Shown piece by piece: positions 24,102-37,395 of a stretch of 64,000 nucleotides of DNA. The notes below the pieces were generated by a model. It was not told the origin of the DNA and did no database searches. It worked only from the letters and a program-made list of their open reading frames with translations. The position numbers and the translations under genes were made by a program. The stretch spans positions 9,056,859-9,120,858 of the forward strand of contig NC_079890.1 of NCBI RefSeq assembly GCF_024868665.1, in the 5' to 3' direction. Source of the stretch: Triplophysa rosa (Eukaryota > Chordata > Actinopteri > Cypriniformes > Nemacheilidae). The first letter of the stretch is position 1, and every line of letters begins with the position of its first letter.

Positions 24102-25039
24102 TGTCATGATCTCAGTCTTGTCTTTGTGTCTCGTGTGGGTGTGTTGTTTTGTCGAACACGTGGAGTGCCGTTTTTGACAGCTCTACACGTGTCCGGTGTC
24201 TGCGTCACTCGCCCCACCCCCGTGTCTCCCCGCCAGGCTTTTCCCTCACCGGGTTTCCATAACCTCATCACCATCACTCCTGTAGCTCGTTCCCCATCAG
24301 TAGTCTTCCCTGGTTCCTCATTATGTTTCACCTGTAATTCATTCCTGTCATTAGATCCCCTCTATTTAATCCCTTTTGTCCTCTTGTCTTGTGTCAGACC
24401 GTTGTTTATTGTTCACGTCGCTAGCCGTTCCTAGTCTTGTTATCCTATTCATCATTATAGTTAGTTCATTGTATATCTTAGTCATAGTCTTGTTGTTTGC
24501 TCTTAGTGCAGACTTTTTTGCCTTAGTTGCTCTCTTGGACTCTCCCCTTGTTTTAGTTTCTAGTGCCTAGACTCGTTGCTCTCAAGGTTTTCTGTTCACC
24601 TCCCCCTTAGCTCTCGTTGGCGTCCCGGACCTCCCAGCTCTTCTCACCCCGGCATCTCTTCTACTGCGGTCGCCGCTCTCATCTCAGGTCGGCCGGCGGG
24701 TCGAGGCTTCTCCCCTCCGTGTGTGTTCCCTTCGTGGGTCATGAACTTCCGGACTGTGTCTACTGCTGATTCTCCCGTGAGTGCCGTTGGGTCGAGTCCT
24801 CTCCCCGCGGCCTCTCGTGGTTCTCGAGGGCCAAACTGGTCCGGATTTCCCAAGGTGGTTTTGTTCTTCCGTAAATCCTGGTGGGTTGAGTCCCCCTCAC
24901 CCCGGGCTTACGAGGTTCCTGTGTTCGAGGCCAGTGTCGCCTGGCAGAATTACTGGACTTTGTCTATAAATAAAGAATCTCTCTATTTGCACCCGCATCT
25001 TGAGTCTCTGCATCCTCTGTTCCTCCCACAGTCATGACA
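24102..25039 (+). mobile_element. solo LTR-like element, family B, copy 1 (938 bp)
   Basis: It begins TGTCATGATCTC and ends CAGTCATGACA, with the 5-bp target duplication CAAGC at 24097-24101 and 25040-25044. An AATAAA lies near the right end (about 24967). Pyrimidine-rich sequence fills the middle. Open frames such as 24576-25037 are chance frames in this GC-rich stretch. Confidence 0.8.
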
Positions 25040-25140
25040 CAAGCGTAAAAAAAATATTAAAATGATGTGAATGTGAAGATTTTTGGGCCCTTCAGAAACA
25101 CGGTAGGGACTCACTGCAATATTTTACTACTTCCTCTTAC

Positions 25141-27121
25141 AGAAGAAACCGAAAATCACAGGATTACATGGATTTCATGTGATCATTGTTTTAATGTTAT
25201 GCTACAGTATTAATATGCTCCTGTAATTGATGTAGGGATCATTTGATATTGTGGGATCTGGAATCTGGCTATATTAGAGGACGGATCAAGACATCCTTCA
25301 AAGAGTCTCTGCTTGCCAGCATGGACAGAGATTCACAAATTATCTCCTTAAAAGAGAACACAGGTAGTTAGAAAAGAACATATGAACTTCATGACACTTC
25401 AGTTTACCATTGCATTTGTGGACCTCTACATTTGAATTTGCTATTCATATGGGACCATAACCATAGAAGCTAAGTTAAGACTGTGTGTTAACTCTGACTA
25501 GCAATTAGGACTAATCAGTCTCATTTTTTAGATTTCAATTAGGCAAATCTACCTTTTTATGTTACTGACTTAAAGAAGTTATGACCAGTCTGGATGAAAT
25601 AAGATAGATGATTAACTTGTAAGACTAGTCAAAAAAGTTTAACCGACCCATGGTGTTGCATATCATTACTGATGTTTGCAAGTGATGCCCTGGGACAGAC
25701 GCAGTGAATTCCAGACAGCAAAGAGGAGGAGACAAGAACGTGAGATCAAAAGAGAAAGAGATGAACAGCAATGCTTTGAAAGAGAGAAGTTCAACTCTAT
25801 AGACCAATATCTTCTCAGTGGAGATGAGCAAGTATATAGAAACAACTTACCAAACATATATACTGTAAATACATTTATGGACTGGAACTAACTGTTGTAC
25901 AATGAAGAACGACAAAAGGATACTTTATTTCCTCTTCAGTTAACAGTGATGCACAATGTACTTTACTGTTTTTCATGTATTTAGTCTATGAAATAATAAA
26001 ACACGTGATGTGTGCATGTGTGATTTGGATTTAAATGAATTGACTGGTTCTGTGTTTCAATCTATCTTCCTTTCCCACTCATCCTTTCCTTAAGGTGGTC
26101 ATATGCTCATACTTTGCTCATCATCTCAATGTCTTCAGTGTGGCTTCTGAGGAGCATTTGAGGACCGTTGGTCTCTCTTGAGCCTGCGCACTGCAGCATT
26201 GACTTATATGGGAGGGTACTTAGTGGTCGCCAACTACAGTGAAGCACAGCATGCTCCATACCTCACCCTCTGGGACACAAAACAGGGCAGGGTATGCTAA
26301 CAACAGATGCTCCTAAGTTACATTTACATTTAGTCAATTAGCAGATGCTTTTATCCAAAGCGACTTACAAATGAGGTAAACAATGGAAGCAAGTTGTCTT
26401 CTACTTTAAGATGAACAATGTTTGGAAGCGAAACACTGTTGTACCAAAAGTTGTACTTGTTGTACCAAAAGTAGTGTGTAACAGTAAAAACATTTTACGA
26501 CATTAATATTTGCAAAGCTAATGGGTACATATGCTGCACTTTCTATTTGTGCTTAAATGTGCGGAAGAGGTTGAAAAATGAACCTGGTATCTGTTGCATT
26601 GCTATAAGCAATGATGCTTGTAGAGTGGTTTTTGGCATTGCAGGATTCAACAAGTGTGTTCATTCTATCTGTAAAGGTGAAGTGTGTATCTTAATGTCAA
26701 AAGCTGTTTTGTGATTCTGTTCAATATGCTGTGACAGCTCTTAGTAAGAAATGTGTGTATATCTCCTTTAATTGTAAACACTACGGCTCTGAGACATTAT
26801 CAAATCGAACGTCAAAATCAAATTAGAAATTACACACTTCAACTTTAAACAGACATCATAATATTTTAACATGTAAGATGTAATGTATTGCCTTTATTTG
26901 AGTTAGTAAATACACGTAATAAAAAGGCTATTTGGAATATCCACTTTAAATTGCCCTTTTGCAAGAGGTAACCAGTTAAAATCTTTCAATTTGCAGACTA
27001 AAAGTTTGGGAACCATTCAGGAGGAAACACAAAACCATATCAGGTTATGGGCATCTAAACCTTAACTGGTCCAGCCAGCTCTTTATCACTGAAGGACAAT
27101 CTAAGGCAATTTTATTAGCAG
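25141..27121 (+). pseudogene. NWD-like exons 22-27: late WD repeats, with several lesions
   Basis: A remnant near 25141 (KKPKITGLHGFHV) has no usable donor in phase with the next exon. Exon 25236-25363 gives HLILWDLESGYIRGRIKTSF. Exon 25683-25831 gives MPWDRRSEFQTAKRRRQERE and QYLLSGDEQ. Exon 26095-26291 gives VVICSYFAHHLNVFSVASEE, then a frameshift near 26170-26177 (TGA 26179-26181), then ANYSEAQHAPYLTLWDTKQG. Exon 26559-26653 (VRKRLKNEPGICCIAISNDA) lacks an AG acceptor. Exon 26997-27121 gives LKVWEPFRRKHKTISGYGHL. Confidence 0.75.
26325..26410. repeat. L2-tail type repeat fragment
   Basis: It contains TTACATTTACATTTAGTCAA and TTTTATCCAAAGCGACTTAC, the inverse of the L2 tail seen at about 14850-14900. 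Confidence 0.65.
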
Positions 27122-27194
27122 GTACAGTAAAACTTTGCTTATACTTGTGTTGAATTAATCTAGAGTTTTTAGTATAGTATAGCTTGAGAATTAA

Positions 27195-27734
27195 AGGAGT
27201 CACATGACACGGCTAAAATAAATATTATAGTTTGTTTTAAGATGTAATGCAATGTGTATACATGATTTAAGGTTAAAAATGCTGTATTTTCCACATACCG
27301 TGCATTTTTGTATTTCCTCTTTGCCCCGCTTCTCTGAAACATGCGAATTTGTAACAAAGCTCATCGCTCTGAAAAGCGAGGTGTGCTGTGATTGGCCAGT
27401 TAACCAGTGCATAGTGATTGGTCGAATACTGCAAGCGTGTGACGAAAATGTAACACCTCTTACCGTATTTGGAACATCAGGTTCCAAAGCAATTGTACTG
27501 ACAGTACTGACTTGCGTATGCATTTGGGCGGTCTTAGTCAACTCACACCACGAACTGACGTGGATTTGTGGGGGTGTGGTTACACAAGGCGTTTCAAGCA
27601 GATCTGGGTGAGCATTCGCTTTTAGATAGAATGCATCTTTTCAATTTTTCAATTTTACGTGTCTAATACATGCATGGGCAACTTATAACACACCAAAGAC
27701 ACAGAAAAACACGTGTTCGCACCATATGACCCCT
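27195..27734. mobile_element. TTAA-flanked element, 540 bp
   Basis: TTAA stands at 27191-27194 and 27735-27738. The ends are AGGAGTCACATGACACGG and inverted AGGGGTCATATGGTGCGA. It shares most of its length with an inverted, interrupted copy that begins at 34660. It lies in the last intron of the NWD-like gene. Its open frames on both strands are not coding. Confidence 0.75.
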
Positions 27735-27891
27735 TTAAAGAATTAAACTTTGGTTAAAGTTATAGTTCACCGAAAAATGGAAATTCTGTCATCATTTACT
27801 CACCCACAGATTGTTCCAAACCTGTATACATTTCTCTGTTCTGCTAAACACAAGTATATATTTGGAAGAATGTCAGTAACCGAGCAGATCT

Positions 27892-28548
27892 TGTCATGGC
27901 TCTGCTTCATTTAGTGATGTTTTTCCTGTAGCAGAGCCATGGCAAAGCCTTTGGTTATGTGTGGAGAGAAACATATTATTGTCCTTTTGACAATAATATA
28001 CGTTCTCTCCAGTGTCTCGTAATTGGCCCCGCCCCTCTCGTTTCTTGTATTGCTTTCCTCTCTTGTCTTATGTTCCACACCTGCCCTCGCTCGTTATCCC
28101 TCGTTTGTCTTTCCTATATATACCCTCATGTTTCTTTGTCCTGTGCTCGTGGATTGTACTGCGTTCTGTATGGTCTTGTACCTTGTACCTTGTACCTTGT
28201 ACCTTGTACCTTGTACCTTGTACCTTGTACCTGTTCTTGTTCTTGTGCTCTTGCGCTCTTGCTGTTACCTGTGGTCCTGTTCATCGCCCTGTTCGTGTAT
28301 TGTGAGTTTTGTGTTTTATCCTGCCTTGTTTTCATTTAAGACGTTTGGTCGTGTACCTTAGTTTAGTTTCCACTGTGCTTGTTTTACGTTTTGTCCCCCT
28401 CGTGGGAAGTCTTTTGTTTTATGTATATTTCTTAGTTCCATTTTCCCCATTGAGGGTGTTTCTTTTGCGTTTTTTGTTAATAAAGTCTTGTTGTGTTAAC
28501 CCCTTCACTGCCTGCCTGCAATGGGTTCTTTTCACGCCAGTCGTGACA
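27892..28548 (+). mobile_element. solo LTR-like element, family B, copy 2 (657 bp)
   Basis: It begins TGTCATGGCTCTGC and ends CAGTCGTGACA. The 5-bp duplication GATCT stands at 27887-27891 and 28549-28553. A TATATATA box lies at about 28114 and AATAAA at about 28482. Family B copies share GTGTGGAGAGA and CTCTCGTTTC blocks. Confidence 0.8.
28175..28231. repeat. 7-bp tandem repeat (TTGTACC)n, about 8 copies
   Basis: Eight near-perfect copies of TTGTACC lie inside the LTR at 27892-28548. Confidence 0.95.
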
Positions 28549-28633
28549 GATCTTGTCCCCCATTTACTGATATAGTAGGGAAAATAAATACTATGTTAGT
28601 CTATGAGGGACGAGATCTTACTGACGTTCTTCC

Positions 28634-29050
28634 TAGGGATGCACCGAAATGAAAATTCTTGGCCGAAGCCGAATAAAAATGAAACACTTGGCTGAATACT
28701 GAACACCGATCATGCTTTTTGCATTTCTTCTATTTATTTAACCAATTTTTTCACTATTGCACAAACTGAATGGTCAAATTGTGCTCTTTATATTTTGTCT
28801 TACTTTTCAATATAATGCAATATAAATTAAAATAAATTTGAGAAAAACAAATAGGTTAAATTAAAACAAAAAATTGAGCCCTCTCCCTTCTTGAATAGCC
28901 TATATTAGGCCTATAACTGACTGCTGAAAGAATGTACTGTACCCCTACAACAAAAAAATTAACATTATAAAATAAAAATATGAATAAACGAAAACTGTTG
29001 GATTATTATAGGCTACACTGCAAAATGATTTAAAGAAGAAAAAAAAGTCC
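28634..29050. repeat. hAT-like fragment, one end only
   Basis: It begins TAGGGATGCACCGAAATG, a typical hAT terminus, followed by GGCCGAAGCCGAATAAAAAT. No matching right end or target duplication was found. Confidence 0.4.
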
Positions 29051-29084
29051 ATGGAAGTGTAACCAGTCTTAATCGCCGCCCCGC

Positions 29085-29283
29085 TCTGCGCAGGCCTCGT
29101 ACCTGCGTCGGTCCGGATGGGTGACGGGCGCTCTAACGAGGTGACTAAACACCACAGTCTCTAGCGGGCCAGTCGCACGTAGGTGTAGAGCACTGACTAG
29201 CCAATAGGAACAGGGGAATGTCCCGGGAGGCGTGACGAAAAAAATACACACAATTAGAGGTTCGAATCCCACCTCGGCCACAA
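29085..29283 (+). repeat. possible tRNA-derived SINE
   Basis: A B-box-like GAGGTTCGAATCCCACCTC (29258-29276) lies in a GC-rich 200-bp island within AT-rich intron. A convincing A box and a full cloverleaf are not seen. Confidence 0.3.
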
Positions 29284-29734
29284 ATATCAAATGAGCTTGT
29301 CATCATTTTCTTATCTCTATGCACTCAATGTATTAAAAAAGTAACATTGTGCACAAAACTATAAGTAATCTTGTAAAAACTATTTGTGTTTTTTAAAAAG
29401 AAATATGTACAAAAACAAAGAAAATGTGTTTTTATTAACAATATTAAGGAATGCAATAGAATATTAGGTGATCATGGTTTCCTGTCTTCCTGTGCCAAAT
29501 TTGTAGTACTTTTTACATTTTTATTTTGATAAGTAATTAAAAAATGATCATTAACAAAAAACTCTCAGTTTTGAGCTGCATTGGGAGAATGGGCAGTGGT
29601 AGTGTTCTCAGCATCTGAATTACTTGTTTAACTGTTTTTGTGTATTTGGAACGGCACTACAATGCTCTGTTCCCTTCCATACATACATGGACACATTGAA
29701 ATAAACGAAATAAATAAATATTACAAGTGTAACA

Positions 29735-30025
29735 ATATGTTTATTTATATATACTGTACATACATACACAAAACCTTGCACAAGCAATGCCTTTACAGTG
29801 TACATGAACAACTTGAAATAAAGGAAATAAATCAAAGTAAATAAATAAATATTAAGTGTATAAATATCAACATAAGTGTAACAATATGTTTATTTATATA
29901 TACATACACAAAACCTTGCACAAGCAATGCCTTTACAGTGAACATGAACAAATGGAAATAAAGGAAATAAATAAATATTAAGTGTATAAATATCAATTTA
30001 AGTGTAACAATGTGTTTAAATATAT
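29735..30025. repeat. tandem repeat, about 150 bp unit, 2.x copies
   Basis: ACAATATGTTTATTTATATA and CCTTGCACAAGCAATGCCTT recur about 150 bp apart, with a third partial start at about 30006. Lying just beyond the stop of the minus-strand gene, it may be in its 3' UTR. Confidence 0.75.
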
Positions 30026-30090
30026 ACATAAACTTAGAGTCTTTGGCAGTCTGATATGACATGCCCAGACTGTGTTATGTAGCAGTCAAG

Positions 30091-32213
<2,123 letters not shown>

Positions 32214-33034
32214 CAGTTTATTGCGTTTATTTTTGGAGTAAAAACATCTCTCTCCGATCGCATTCTCCGATTGTAAAACGGGTCTCCTCTCCTCCACACA
32301 GCGAATGACTGACAGATGACTGTTCGACACTTAAATGCCCCGCCACGGAAGAGAAGAAACAGCGCCATGAAATTTACGTGTGGCCAAAAATATATAGCAT
32401 CCGTAGTGTTAAGCACTACCATAGAGAATGAATGGGAAAAGTTAAGGGAAGTTAAGCTTAACCATTTTCGGCTTAGCGTCTGTCGCTAGAATGTCTCTGT
32501 TGGTCAGGGAGTGAGGTTTATACACTGCACAGCTCTTCACTAGCTGGCCTCCGTTTCACAAGCAATTCTGACTGACAACCATTTCAGTTCACATCTCTCC
32601 TCCAAACTCCGCCCACAAAAGCTGACGTTCTCTCAGAAGGTGCACTCGTGGCCAGGATCATGCACAGAACATACTTTGACAAGTTGTATGATGTCAAAGG
32701 ATGTCGCGAGCAGCGGAGCTACTGTCAGACCGCCCGCTCCAGTCTGAAGTACACAAATTACCAACCGGTAATGCCGCTTTCATTCAGAAATTTACTCTGG
32801 CACGGCAAGTTCCGTGCTTCTCTCTCTCTCTGCGCTCCGTCAAATTCCGTCATGTTCGGTAAAATGTATTCGGCCAATTCACTTATACTATAACATACAT
32901 AGGCCTACAGGTTCGGGAACAATCTACGGCTGGGTAAATTATCTATCCCTTTAAGTCTTTACTTTTAAGTTTAGTAACACAGCTAGGTTATTGAATTGAA
33001 ATTAATGGAATGTCTTGAATAATTACTTCAACAG
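32214..33034. other. 5' flank of the antisense gene; NWD-like intron
   Basis: The 200 bases upstream of 32213 (minus reading) probably hold the 5' UTR and promoter of the nested gene. CpG-rich patches lie at 32230-32350. A stretch at 32930-32955 resembles the inverted end of the TTAAAGGGATAG miniature element. No other feature is seen. Confidence 0.35.
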
Positions 33035-33291
33035 ATGAGTTGAGCATGTGGGATCTGGACATAGGAATAGTACTGTCTGTCTTTACACCTGATTCCAAGA
33101 TCCAGAGCATCTCTCTACTTGGACCAGACAACAGCACTCTGGCGTTAGGCTTTAGTGATATGTCTACCCTCATTACTATGACAACCAGCAAGCAAGATCC
33201 ATGTATGAAATCCAGCACAAAATCTAGCGGAGAATATCTGTTTGGGGAGTCCAGCAGTAGTGAAGACGAGGAAGATGAAGTCAAGAACTGA
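33035..33291 (+). pseudogene. NWD-like last exon, WD blade and acidic C-terminus
   Basis: The acceptor TTCAACAG precedes 33035. The exon takes one base from 27121, then reads DELSMWDLDIGIVLSVFTPD and ends in a Ser/Glu/Asp-rich tail with the stop at 33289-33291. A preceding intron of about 5.9 kb contains the antisense gene at 30091-32213. A hAT element (33397-34370) is inserted about 105 bases after the stop, probably in the former 3' UTR. No AATAAA signal lies between the stop and that element. Confidence 0.75.
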
Positions 33292-33396
33292 TAGAAAGAC
33301 CATGGACACAGATAACGTGGATTCTTTGAAAATAATTAATTCATTCTTCCATCCAAAACCCAATTGCTCCTGAAGGGACACTGTCATGGACCAACA

Positions 33397-34370
33397 CAGG
33401 GTCGGCGCCACGAGGGGGCACTAGGGGCATGGCCCGGCCACTTCAGTCACTGTGCCCCCTCACTTTTTAAAATTATAAAAGACGAAATAATTTAAAAAAC
33501 ATTTGGAGAATGAATTTGGTTTATATTTATTAAGGAAACAACAAGAGCAGAGGGTAAAAAATTATTTATTTATTCATTAACAGATTTTAAAGACATTGTC
33601 TTGTGCTGTACTTTCATGTGTTGTTAAAAACACAAGCTAAAGGGCTGCTTGCGTCCAGCGGCAACGTTTCTGTATGCATTGCTTAACAAGAAACGGGCAT
33701 TATTATGCAGACGGTGACAAGTGGAGATACAGGCTGTCTAACAGAGAGCAAGAGCTCGCTCTTTAGTGTTGTTATATTGATGCGATCGTTTTGTTAGACA
33801 TAAAGCTCTACTGGGGAACATTCCCCTGTATACTTTTTCTGTCACTTTTTCTTTAAAGCCTGCTTTTGACATTTTTCTATATATTTTTTTCTATATATGC
33901 GTGTAAATTAGTAATCTTCATTTATTAACTTCCGCTGAATTTATGTAGGCTATGATCGGTGTATTTCCAGTTCTTTTTGTCAAAATGTCATACAACATTT
34001 GCTCTCCTCCAAGTTGATATTAAAAAAATTAGCCTTTCAGTTTCAGTGTCTTTCATACAGTGTCTTGTCTATGATTAATTTACAGCGCAATACCCTATAA
34101 TTGTACTACCAGTACTAAATAAATATGTAGGCCTAGAATGATTTAACAACGAAAATACACAATCAGATTCCTGTAGCGGTATAAAATAAACAAGTATGAT
34201 TTTATAGCGCAAGAAAATTACGTAACATTGATGTGCGCATGCCTGGTAGGATAATCTGATGGGTAGATGAAATTTCGGGACACCAGCCCATTCTAAACCC
34301 CTAAACCCTGCCCCCCCCCCCCACTAAACATAGCAGCCTCCTCAATTTGTGCACCCTGGTGCCGACTCTG
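33397..34370. mobile_element. non-autonomous hAT element after the NWD-like stop
   Basis: The 8-bp duplication GACCAACA stands at 33389-33396 and 34371-34378. The ends are CAGGGTCGGCGCCACGAG and inverted CAGAGTCGGCACCAGGGT. There is no transposase frame. Confidence 0.88.
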
Positions 34371-34994
34371 GACCAACATGTATGTCACATTAAGAGTTTT
34401 GGCCTGTTGATGCCATGGGTCCACGGTGTTGCACTATAAACATGTACAAGTTTGGTGCTGTGTTTTTTTTCTGGATAGAAAGCACAATAACATACATTTC
34501 TTAACCAGTTTCAATGGTTTACCATTGTTTCTGAGATTGTATGTGTCTAATACGTAAATTATCCTGAAGACTTCGACTTGAAGATTTGGTTCAGATATGT
34601 TTGTAGTTTCAGTAGTTAAGGCATTTATGTTACTTAATGTGGCATTTTTGCTATTTTAAAGGGGTCATATGGCGCGATTACGTGTTTTTTTGTGTGTCTG
34701 GTGTGTTATAAGTTGCCCATGAATGTGTTAGACACGTAAAATTGCAAAAATTAAAGTTTCGGAACAAAAATAAAAGCGAATGCTCAACCAGTCCTGCCTG
34801 AAATGCTTCGAGTAACCACACCAACCCCACAAATCTACGTCAGTTCGTGGTATGATTTGACCAAACCGCCCAAATGTATACGAAAGTAAGGTGGGCGTAC
34901 CTGTCAGTACAATAATTGTTACCAGGGCTGCGTTCAGCCCTGACAAAATGTTGCAAAACGTTTTTTAAATGGAAATGTTGGTGCGGTTGAACGG

Positions 34995-35225
34995 CTCTCA
35001 CTAAATCCTTGGTGTTTCGAGTCAGATCCGTGGGCGTGGCTTGTTGGTTTTGACTAAATCCTTGGTGTTTCAAGTCTTACGAAACCTTTACCCTAACCCA
35101 CACCCTAACCCTAACCTTACTCTAACCATCTAAACTACCCTTGATTGTTAAAATCGCCTGAAAAACACTGTTGCGCACTGTTGCGTGATGACGTCAGACT
35201 CGAAACACCAAGGATTTAGTGAGAG
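34995..35225. mobile_element. inverted-repeat miniature element with CCCTAA repeats inside
   Basis: A 29-bp perfect inverted repeat stands at 34995-35023 and 35197-35225 (CTCTCACTAAATCCTTGGTG...). A third, direct partial copy lies at about 35053-35076. CCCTAACCCACACCCTAACC lies inside near 35091. No clear target duplication is seen. Confidence 0.75.
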
Positions 35226-35394
35226 TCGCGGTTTTTGAACACCCTGTGATGATGCGAGAGTTGAACTATGGCAGCTGAGAAGGCCATTATTTGTGTTCTT
35301 TTTGAAGAATTTTCAGAGCCTGAAGAAATCGGAATAAATACGTGTTTAATACTGCAAAATACATCTCTTCTAATATCTTCAATTGTTGCGTATA

Positions 35395-37000
35395 CTCAAC
35401 TCAACTCAACTTTATTTATAAAGCGCTTTTACAATTTTCATTGTTACAAAGCAGCTGTACATGAGACATATTGACTATAAGCAAAATAATTAAAGTTGTA
35501 CCTGCAAAAACAAGAAAAGGTTGAAAACACAGAAGACAGACATACCCACATACAAAACACTCCACACACACAATATGCACACGTACTAACACACATAGAC
35601 ATAGAGACACACACACACAGATGCGCACGCACACACACACAACACACAGATATATAACAGACTATAAATTCCTATATGCAATATTAATTAAGTAAAACTT
35701 TAAAATTCTAAAGCAGCCCCCCCGGTCAGGCAGATAGTGTAAAAACAGAGCAAGGCTAAATAAAATAAATAAACTTAATAATAAAATAAATTATATTTTA
35801 AGATTATCATTAATAATCTAATAGCATTTGAAATTTTGTGGTGAAGACATGTCAAGAGACCGCGTCCTTCTTTATCCAGCTCTATCATCTCAGCTCTTGT
35901 CAGGTCCCCACTTCCCATTCTCCTCTCTACCATCAGGTCAGGCCATGAACTGCATCCTGCTCGCTGTGGTAACCTTGGAACAATGAGACAAGACTGGCTG
36001 AGAGTAGAGTACTGTTCTGTACTCTTTGATGCAACAAGTACATCAGTTGTGTTTTTGGTTCCGGTTGATCTAACTAATGCAGCCTAAACCCTCTGAAGAT
36101 TTATATTATGGAAGAGTAGTGTATGCAAGATTAAAAAGATGCGTCTTTAGTCTAGATTTAAACTGACAGAGTGTGTCTGCCTCCCGGACAGTGCAGGGAA
36201 GACTATTCCGAAGTTTAGGCGCTAGATAGGAAAAGGATCTACCACCTGCACTTGATTTTGAAATTCTAGGTATTACCAACTGACAGGACGCCTGAGAGCG
36301 TAATGCACGTGAAGGACTGTAATACAAAAGGAGTTCATTCAGGTACTGAGGAGCTAAACCATGTAGGGCTTTATAGGTAATAAGCAAGATTTTAAAGTTA
36401 ACGCGATGCTTTATAGGTAACCAGTGCAAGGTTGACAGAACCGGGCTAATATGTTCATACTTTTTTGTACGTGTAAGAACTCGAGCTGCCGCGTTTTGGA
36501 CCAATTGGAGTTTTTGTAATAAGCCTGCAGGGCAACCACCTAACAGTGCATTACAGTAGTCTAGTCTTGATGTCATGAATGCATGAATTAACTTCTCTGC
36601 ATCTGATATTGACAGCATATGACGTAGTTTAGATATATTCTTAAGATGGAAAAACGCAATTTTACAGGTGTTGGCGACGTGGCTCTCAAATGACAGATTA
36701 CTATCGAATAGAACGCCAAGATTCTTTGCTGACGACGAGGGTTTTATGGAACATCCGTCAATAGTTAAACAGTATTCTTGGTTGTTACTTATAGCAGTTT
36801 TCGGTCCAATAAGTAACACTTCCGTTTTGTCCGAGTTCAGTAATAAAAAGTTGTACCTCATCCAGTTTTTATATCGACTATGCATTCCATTATTCGATGG
36901 AACTGCTGTGTTTCATGAGGCTTCGAGGAAATATAAAGTTGAGTATCATCAGCATAACAGTGAAAGCTAACTCCGTGTCGCTTTATTATATATATATTAT
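35395..37000 (-). mobile_element. LINE 3' fragment with reverse-transcriptase C-terminus
   Basis: The open frame 36106-36885 (minus) encodes the C-terminal part of a non-LTR reverse-transcriptase protein: NSDKTEVLLIGPK, KNLGVLFDSNLSFESHVANT, HWLPIKHRVNFKILLITYKA. This fits the L2/CR1/Rex group. The 3' end (left) carries an AACTCAACTCAACTTTATTT tail. The N-terminal half is missing (5'-truncated). No in-frame stop within the 260 codons suggests a fairly recent insertion. Confidence 0.75.
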
Positions 37001-37395
37001 ATATTATATGTATACCGAGCTGCAGCAGACACATTTAAACGACTTTTCTTGGACCCATTGTGCAAGCTGTCTCTTTAATACCGCGTGGGTTATATACATG
37101 TTGCTGCTGATTGGGCTGACATTCTTGACATGCCCACCAAACAAGAGAAACACATCTCAAACCCTGTTGCACACCGTTGCAAACCGTTTCCAGGAAACGT
37201 GTCGTTCAACCCGGAAACCGTAGCAAAACGTTGCGCACCGGACCGGTTTGAGCTTGAACATGCCCCTGATGTTCCAAATATGGTAAGAGGCGATTGGTCA
37301 CACGCTTGCAGTATTCGACCAATCACTACGCACTGGTTAACTGGCCAATCATAGCACACCTCGCTTTTAAAAGCGATGAGCTTTGTAAAAAATCA

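Larger units (their letters stand above)
27760..28625. repeat. miniature element split by a solo LTR
   Basis: The left part, 27760-27891, reads TATAGTTCACCGAAAAATGG to GTCAGTAACCGAGCAGATCT. The right part resumes at 28549 with GATCTTGTCCCCCATTTACT. Together they make a familiar fish repeat once the LTR at 27892-28548 is set aside. Confidence 0.7.
34660..37395. mobile_element. truncated TTAA-type element, interrupted by nested insertions
   Basis: It begins after TTAA (34656-34659) with AGGGGTCATATGGCGCGA and matches the inverse of 27195-27734 to about 34920. Matching sequence resumes at about 37255-37390 (CAATCACTACGCACTGGTTA, ACTGGCCAATCATAGCACAC). Between these lie another repeat with GTTGCAAAACGTTT ends, the inverted-repeat element at 34995-35225 and a LINE fragment. 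The far terminus is missing. Confidence 0.6.

Noticed and set aside
24576..25037. 153-codon open frame
   Set aside because: It is wholly inside a family B LTR and rich in Ser/Pro from pyrimidine-rich sequence.
35416..35647. Cys/Val-rich minus-strand frames
   Set aside because: They are CA/GT-rich simple sequence in the LINE tail, read in two overlapping frames.
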